DNA of 19,660 nucleotides from CAYJNO01 sp044432885 (GTDB taxonomy: Bacteria; Bacillota_I; Bacilli_A; Erysipelotrichales; Erysipelotrichaceae): positions 1 through 19,660 of the forward strand of contig JAWXUG010000012.1 in assembly GCA_044432885.1 (NCBI GenBank). Reading direction: 5' to 3'. This document shows positions 16,035-19,660 of this stretch, in pieces (within the stretch, counting starts at the first letter, position 1; each line of letters begins with the position of its first letter). Under the pieces are notes generated by a model. The model was not told the origin of the DNA and made no database searches. It was given only the letters and a program-made list of their open reading frames with translations. Position numbers and translations under genes: made by a program.

Positions 16035-17111
16035 TTACAACCTCTCTATCATTTGAATAGGTAGCAATAATATTTGATAACTAATAATCATAATGCTTCC
16101 TATTAAACCATAACTAAACACTTGAAATAATTTGGCCAATCTTTTAAAAAATACCATAAAATAGGTTTCTAATTGTTGCAAATACGTACCTAACATTGTT
16201 TCTAACTGATGAGAAACTGTTGCAAGATGGATAAATCTTCTTAGTTTTTCATCCAAATAACAGTTAGAAAGCGCCACTTCAAACTCCTCTCCCTGCTCCA
16301 ACAAGATTCGTGTATGATAAGATAGAAATACAACCATTACATCGTCAAATGTTGATAATAAATCAAGAGTTTCTTTACTCTTTAAACCAGCACTGACACA
16401 GTGTTTATAATACAAAATATAGTGATAAGTAAACCATTTATTAAGAATAGGAATTGGGAAATATTTTGATAAAACAATGTACAATAATACTTTATTTTGT
16501 TTATGACGTATTGCACATAAACAAAATATAAAAATAGTAGACGCAATTGCTAGTACAAGGATCATGCTTCCAAGAATATTTTTCATCATCATTAGCGTAT
16601 TTTGATCTTCGTAAAGACTATATACTAATTGAGCCATTTGATCTATACCAACAAAATAAAAATAAAGAAGTGCTACTATGGAAGCAACTAATAACCATAA
16701 TGGATAAATGAGTGGTTGAAGTAATTGATTTTTCATTTTCTTTTGATGGTAATGCAAGTTAACACTTACTTCTATAGCTTTTGAAAAAGAAAGTAGCTTA
16801 CAAAAATTAACAAGATAGTTTCTAATTTTATTTGTGATGTAAGGGTTTATACTTTCTTCGATTGATACTCCCTGTTCTTGTCTTGCAATAATATTTTTTA
16901 TCATTGGTTGATTGCGCTTATCAATTAACATTTTTAAACTATCTTGTAAGGAGAATCCACTATTTATAAACATACTTAAATCTAATAAATTGGTTAAAGT
17001 AAATTTACTTTTTCTTTTGATTAGCAAGCAATTTATCGATGTCTTGATGCGTACGAGGAAGCTTTTTATTCGTATAATAATAGTGTAGCTTTTTTTCATC
17101 CAGAATTTCAT
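16035..17111 (-). CDS. comGB: competence inner-membrane platform protein ComGB (GspF family)
   Basis: 358 residues, a polytopic type II secretion F-type protein. Two cytoplasmic domains alternate with membrane helices at about 128-150 (LLVASIVALLYFYFVG), about 175-200 and at the C-terminus (about 330-352). The sequence around LLDLSMFINSGFSLQDSLKML is the typical start of the first GspF domain. The start chosen is the ATG at 17111, because AAAGGAGGG (17118-17126) lies six bases upstream. This overlaps comGA by 107 bases, unusually long, and adds about 30 basic residues before the conserved part. A TTG at 17027 would reduce the overlap to 23 bases but has no ribosome-binding site. It anchors the ComGA ATPase and the pseudopilus. 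Confidence 0.92.
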   Translation of the reverse strand: MKFWMKKSYTIIIRIKSFLVRIKTSINCLLIKRKSKFTLTNLLDLSMFINSGFSLQDSLKMLIDKRNQPMIKNIIARQEQGVSIEESINPYITNKIRNYLVNFCKLLSFSKAIEVSVNLHYHQKKMKNQLLQPLIYPLWLLVASIVALLYFYFVGIDQMAQLVYSLYEDQNTLMMMKNILGSMILVLAIASTIFIFCLCAIRHKQNKVLLYIVLSKYFPIPILNKWFTYHYILYYKHCVSAGLKSKETLDLLSTFDDVMVVFLSYHTRILLEQGEEFEVALSNCYLDEKLRRFIHLATVSHQLETMLGTYLQQLETYFMVFFKRLAKLFQVFSYGLIGSIMIISYQILLLPIQMIERL

Positions 17112-17934
17112 AGATTGCCCTCCTTTTATAATTTTCATCATAAATTAACCTTTGATTTAATACGTACTTTAGTGTTTGCATTAATAACTGTTCATCCACT
17201 CCCAATTCATAAAGCCGATATAATGTTGATACAGCGTCATTTGCATGAATGCTTGCAAATACTAAGCATCCTGTTAAAGACGCTCTAATTGCCATATTAG
17301 CGGCTTCTTCATCTCTTATTTCTCCTATCATGATTATATCCGGATCGTGTCTTAAGATTTGTTTAATTCCATTGGCATAAGTAAGATTTTGTGGAAGATT
17401 AACTTCTAACTGAAAAAAAGAATCAACAAATATTTCAACAGGGTCTTCAATAGTATAAATCTTTTTATTAGACTCTTTTAATATTGTATACAAAGTAGTC
17501 GTTTTTCCACTTGAAGTAGGCCCTGAAATTAAAATTAACCCACATTGCAAATCTAATATATCTTTAAATAGATTTTTGTTATTAACGCTCTCTAATAAAT
17601 TTATCGATGTGATTTTTGTATTTGGATTTAAAATCCTTAATACCCCATTGGTTTGTCCTCTGGAATACATTGTCGCAAATCTCAAATCTAATTTTTTATT
17701 TTTAACCTCAAATTTAAATTGTCCACTTTGGGGAGTTAATTGGTTACCGACATCCATATTTGATAAGTATTGTAAAAACGGTATTAACCTTTTGTCTTCA
17801 AAATTACTATCTATTGTAATTAATGTATCCGTTCTAAACTGAATACTCATCGATTTTTCATTACTTATGAAATGAATGTCTGTTGCTTTGTATTTTAATG
17901 CTTTTGCTAAAATATACTCTACTCTATCTCTCAT
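17005..17934 (-). CDS. comGA: competence traffic ATPase ComGA (GspE/PilB family)
   Basis: 309 residues, a compact secretion ATPase. An N-terminal domain (1-125, beginning with the AKALKYKATDIHF motif) precedes the ATPase core with Walker A GPTSSGKT (138-145), Asp box TIEDPVE, Walker B HDPDIIMIGEIRDEEAA (196-212) and the His box ASIHANDA (227-234). The family motif RRAIYE lies at 271-276. It lacks the four-cysteine zinc motif of PilB. GAGG precedes the ATG by five bases. As first gene of the operon it powers assembly of the DNA-uptake pseudopilus at the inner face of the membrane. The comG promoter was not identified, and I see no clear ComK-type or sigma-H-type site in the 63-base gap upstream. 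Confidence 0.96.
   Translation of the reverse strand: MRDRVEYILAKALKYKATDIHFISNEKSMSIQFRTDTLITIDSNFEDKRLIPFLQYLSNMDVGNQLTPQSGQFKFEVKNKKLDLRFATMYSRGQTNGVLRILNPNTKITSINLLESVNNKNLFKDILDLQCGLILISGPTSSGKTTTLYTILKESNKKIYTIEDPVEIFVDSFFQLEVNLPQNLTYANGIKQILRHDPDIIMIGEIRDEEAANMAIRASLTGCLVFASIHANDAVSTLYRLYELGVDEQLLMQTLKYVLNQRLIYDENYKRRAIYEILDEKKLHYYYTNKKLPRTHQDIDKLLANQKKK
17118..17126 (-). promoter_or_regulatory. comGB ribosome-binding site inside comGA
   Basis: AAAGGAGGG lies six bases before the ATG at 17109-17111. In the comGA frame the same bases read K-R-R-A, part of the conserved RRA(I/V)YE motif, so the site overlaps constrained protein sequence. Confidence 0.6.
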
Positions 17935-17976
17935 ACTTACCTCATACTGTTATAGATTTAAAATATTAAAATTCCT

Positions 17977-18000
17977 AAAAAAAATAACGATTTCTCGTCA
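17977..18000 (-). terminator. Rho-independent terminator of the yqgX-like gene
   Basis: On the minus strand TGACGA and TCGTTA pair around a GAAA tetraloop, followed by T8. The stem begins at the TGA that would end the restored yqgX frame (17998-18000). It separates the gene from comGA. Confidence 0.72.
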
Positions 18001-18602
18001 TTTTCTAAAATATGGATTATTCAATAATTCTTCCTGCATTGTAGTACTTGCTTCATGCCCTGGATAAATCATGTGGTTTGTTTGAATTGTTTTAAGATAA
18101 TTTAATGACTGTCTCATTGCCCTTGATCACCACCATATAAATCAGTTCTCCCGATACTTCCTTTAAATAAAGTATCTCCACTAAACATATGATTTTCTAT
18201 CACATATATTAGTGATCCCGGCGTATGCCCTGGTGTATGAATAACCTCAAACTGAAAATCTCCAATTTTTAAAGATCCTTCATATACTTCATTTAAAGGA
18301 TGTTTAATAATTGCTCCATATGGACCTAACTGATTATACTTTATGGTAGTTGCAATTTCAATATCATCAGGATGCAGATAACACGGACAGTTAAATCTCT
18401 CCATAAGCTCATCAACCAAACCAATATGATCAAAATGAGCATGGGTTAATAGAATGGCTTTTAAAGATAAACCTTCTAATGCTTTTAAAATAGCCGTACT
18501 CTTTCCAGTTGGGTCAATTAATATCGCTTGTTCATTCTTTAATAACAAATAGCTATTCGTTTGAAAAGGTCCTTGTACAAATTTAATTATTTTCATTGTC
18601 AT
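17998..18602 (-). pseudogene. yqgX: YqgX/GloC-like metallo-beta-lactamase-fold hydrolase, frameshifted
   Basis: The first frame (18602 to 18114, 162 residues) has the MBL motifs HAHFDH (54-59), HTPGHTPGS (122-130), SGDTLF (141-146) and GRTDLYGGD, then stops at TGA. A second frame beginning at the overlapping ATG (18117; ATGA overlap) continues 39 residues, MRQSLNYLKT and onward, and contains YPGHEASTT and LLNNPYFRK, which are exactly the missing C-terminus with the last zinc-binding histidine. A lost base (CAAATGAGA to CAATGAGA) at about 18114-18117 explains the break. With it restored the protein would be about 201 residues, matching Bacillus YqgX (about 211). That family resembles glyoxalase II. 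There is no ribosome-binding site before either possible ATG (18602 or 18596), only the rpmG terminator. Probably non-functional unless the two parts reassemble, or an assembly error. Confidence 0.82.
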
Positions 18603-18605
18603 AAT

Positions 18606-18628
18606 AAAAAAAGCCAGTATAGTGGCTT
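18606..18628 (-). terminator. Rho-independent terminator of rpmG
   Basis: On the minus strand AAGCCA, six-base loop CTATAC and TGGCTT form a stem followed by a T run. It begins at the rpmG stop codon and ends just before the yqgX-like start, leaving no room for a separate promoter. Confidence 0.82.
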
Positions 18629-18776
18629 ATTTTTTCTCCTTGTGAGTTGTTTTCTTGTTGCATCTAGAACAATACTTTTTAATTTCCATTTTTTCTGGGT
18701 TTTTTCTTTTATTTCTTGTTCCGATATAATTTTCTTCACCACATTCAGAGCATTTAAAGATAATATCGTCTCTCAC
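18627..18776 (-). CDS. rpmG: 50S ribosomal protein L33 (zinc-binding form)
   Basis: 49 residues, the normal size of L33. Two CxxC pairs (CSEC at 9-12 and CSRC at 36-39) bind zinc, marking the C+ form. The sequence between them, YIGTRNKRKNPEKMEIKKY, is the typical basic L33 core. The start codon is GTG, eight bases after GGAGG. Its small size and GTG start hide it from simple gene calling. It lies between the PBP2-type gene and the yqgX-like gene, as in Bacillus (rpmGA). A possible -10 TATTAT lies just upstream, without a good -35. Confidence 0.95.
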   Translation of the reverse strand: MRDDIIFKCSECGEENYIGTRNKRKNPEKMEIKKYCSRCNKKTTHKEKK

Positions 18777-18891
18777 TTTTGATTCCTCCTAATAATGCTT
18801 ATACATAATATCATATCTTTTTTTAAATTGCTAGGCTAAATTTACGAGAAATTGAGCTAAATAAACTTGTGTTAATAAAACTTGTTCAAAT

Positions 18892-19660
18892 CTAATAGTT
18901 TCCTGTCAAGTAGGCTTCTAAAACTTGATTGGTAATTGAAAGGCAAAGATTACTTTGCGTTTCTCCTCCATTCCATGCATTTGGAATAAGACAAGCGACA
19001 CTAATTGTTGGCTCATCATAAGGAGCATAGGCAACGACACTATTGTGTGGAGCATCAATACTTTCTCCATCTACGACGACCGTTGCCTCAGCAGTCCCTG
19101 TCTTTGCAGCAATTTGTGTTTTTAATTCACCATAGCCATAACAAATACCATATGTGGTATTTACACAATCCCAAAATCCTTGTTGAACCCTTTGTATGGC
19201 TTCATAATTATCTGCTACATTTAATACTTCAACTTCATTTTCATATACTTTAATTTTAGTTCCAGGCTCATATGCAGCAGTTACAATTCTAGGCCTTAAT
19301 TTTACACCATCATTAGCGATAGTAGCTATGTATTGCGACAGTTGCAATGTGGTATATGTATCATATTGTCCAATTGCATAATCAAGTATTAACCCACCTG
19401 TTTGGCTAATTCCTGTGTAACCAATCGATTCATTTGGTAAGTCAATTCCCGTTAAAATACCCAAGCCAAATAAAGAATAATAATTACGCATTAAATCAAA
19501 GGTACCTGATTGTACATAAAGACTCCCATCATAGGTATATACCGTACCAGCCATTCTCATTGCAATGTAAAACATATAGACATTGCTAGAACGAGCTAGG
19601 GCTTGAAGTTCATTTACAGAACCCATATTTTCCCATGAAGATTTCAGTTCAGTACCACTA
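18892..19660 (-). CDS. class B penicillin-binding protein (PBP2-type transpeptidase), C-terminal part
   Basis: The last 256 residues of a monofunctional transpeptidase; the N-terminus, membrane helix and active-site SxxK lie beyond the window's right edge, the frame being open to 19659. Visible are the SxN motif (SSN in LARSSNVYMF), a DLPNES stretch, the family segment SQTGGLILDYAIGQYDTYTTLQLSQYIATIANDG and the KTG motif (AKTGTAE), followed by HNSVVAYAP. These motifs and their order fit PBP2/MrdA- or PBP2b-like enzymes, which cross-link peptidoglycan during elongation or division. Being followed by rpmG recalls the Bacillus pbpA region. No clear terminator follows the stop. Confidence 0.93.
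   Translation of the reverse strand, partial: SGTELKSSWENMGSVNELQALARSSNVYMFYIAMRMAGTVYTYDGSLYVQSGTFDLMRNYYSLFGLGILTGIDLPNESIGYTGISQTGGLILDYAIGQYDTYTTLQLSQYIATIANDGVKLRPRIVTAAYEPGTKIKVYENEVEVLNVADNYEAIQRVQQGFWDCVNTTYGICYGYGELKTQIAAKTGTAEATVVVDGESIDAPHNSVVAYAPYDEPTISVACLIPNAWNGGETQSNLCLSITNQVLEAYLTGNY

Noticed and set aside
17935..17976. ComK box or sigma-H-type site upstream of comGA
   Set aside because: The region is A/T-rich but no AAAA-N5-TTTT pair at the right spacing or cin-box-like TACGAATA could be found.
18110..18120. Programmed -1 frameshift in the yqgX-like gene
   Set aside because: No X-XXY-YYZ slippery heptamer and no obvious downstream hairpin or pseudoknot near GGGCAATGA; a base deletion is simpler.
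18561..18782. Plus-strand open frame at 18561-18782
   Set aside because: It is the antisense of rpmG, whose CxxC pairs, start, ribosome-binding site and terminator are all on the minus strand.
18855..18886. Direct repeat AATAAACTTGT / AATAAAACTTGT near the PBP2 stop
   Set aside because: Only two short AT-rich copies with one indel, no symmetry and no neighbouring gene that needs an operator; likely chance.

Overview
The window comes from an AT-rich, low-GC Gram-positive bacterium (Bacillota). Strong AAGGAGG-type ribosome-binding sites, an FMN riboswitch upstream of ribU, a comG pseudopilus operon and a Bacillus-type DnaE all point that way. TGA is a normal stop here, so this is not the Mollicutes code. 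The EF-P loop (N-K-T-A-M-R-Q) recalls Mollicutes EF-P, which makes a lineage near Erysipelotrichia/Turicibacter and the Mollicutes root plausible. This placement is inference; no genus is claimed.

Layout, left to right. Positions 1-823 (+): the 3' part of a YczE/YitT-like membrane protein, probably frameshifted at its 5' side, then a small orphan gene. A bidirectional terminator (828-853) separates them from a minus-strand cluster, 854-6649: dnaE, an OmpR-type response regulator, a sensor histidine kinase and a tRNA m6A methyltransferase, all overlapping and probably one operon read right to left. Divergent from dnaE is a class A penicillin-binding protein (6765-9215, +), which ends at a second bidirectional terminator (9216-9247).

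Positions 9266-13132 (minus): an acidic protein of unknown function with a C-terminal membrane anchor, then cmk, der and gpsA, tightly packed and probably driven by an extended -10 promoter at 13155-13163. Upstream is ribU (13183-13788) with an FMN aptamer (13856-13961), a transcription terminator between aptamer and gene, and its own promoter. Next come efp (14021-14578), with a sigma-A-like promoter overlapping the comGG stop codon, and the comG operon (14626-17934): comGA, comGB, comGC, comGD, a very short comGE-like gene, comGF and comGG.

The right end (17998-19660, minus) holds a YqgX-like metallo-beta-lactamase-fold gene broken by a one-base frameshift, rpmG (ribosomal protein L33, GTG start), and the C-terminal part of a class B penicillin-binding protein that runs off the window. 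The order PBP2 - rpmG - yqgX - comG - efp recalls the Bacillus chromosome, so this is mostly conserved core genome. I see no mobile element, CRISPR array, rRNA or tRNA gene. No gene-free stretch exceeds 300 bases; the longest (13789-14020) is filled by the riboswitch, its terminator and promoter, and the efp terminator.

No clearly new defence or metabolic system is visible. The most notable points are the non-canonical EF-P loop, the frameshifted yqgX, the long comGA/comGB overlap, the minimal comGE and the unrecognised membrane-anchored acidic protein.
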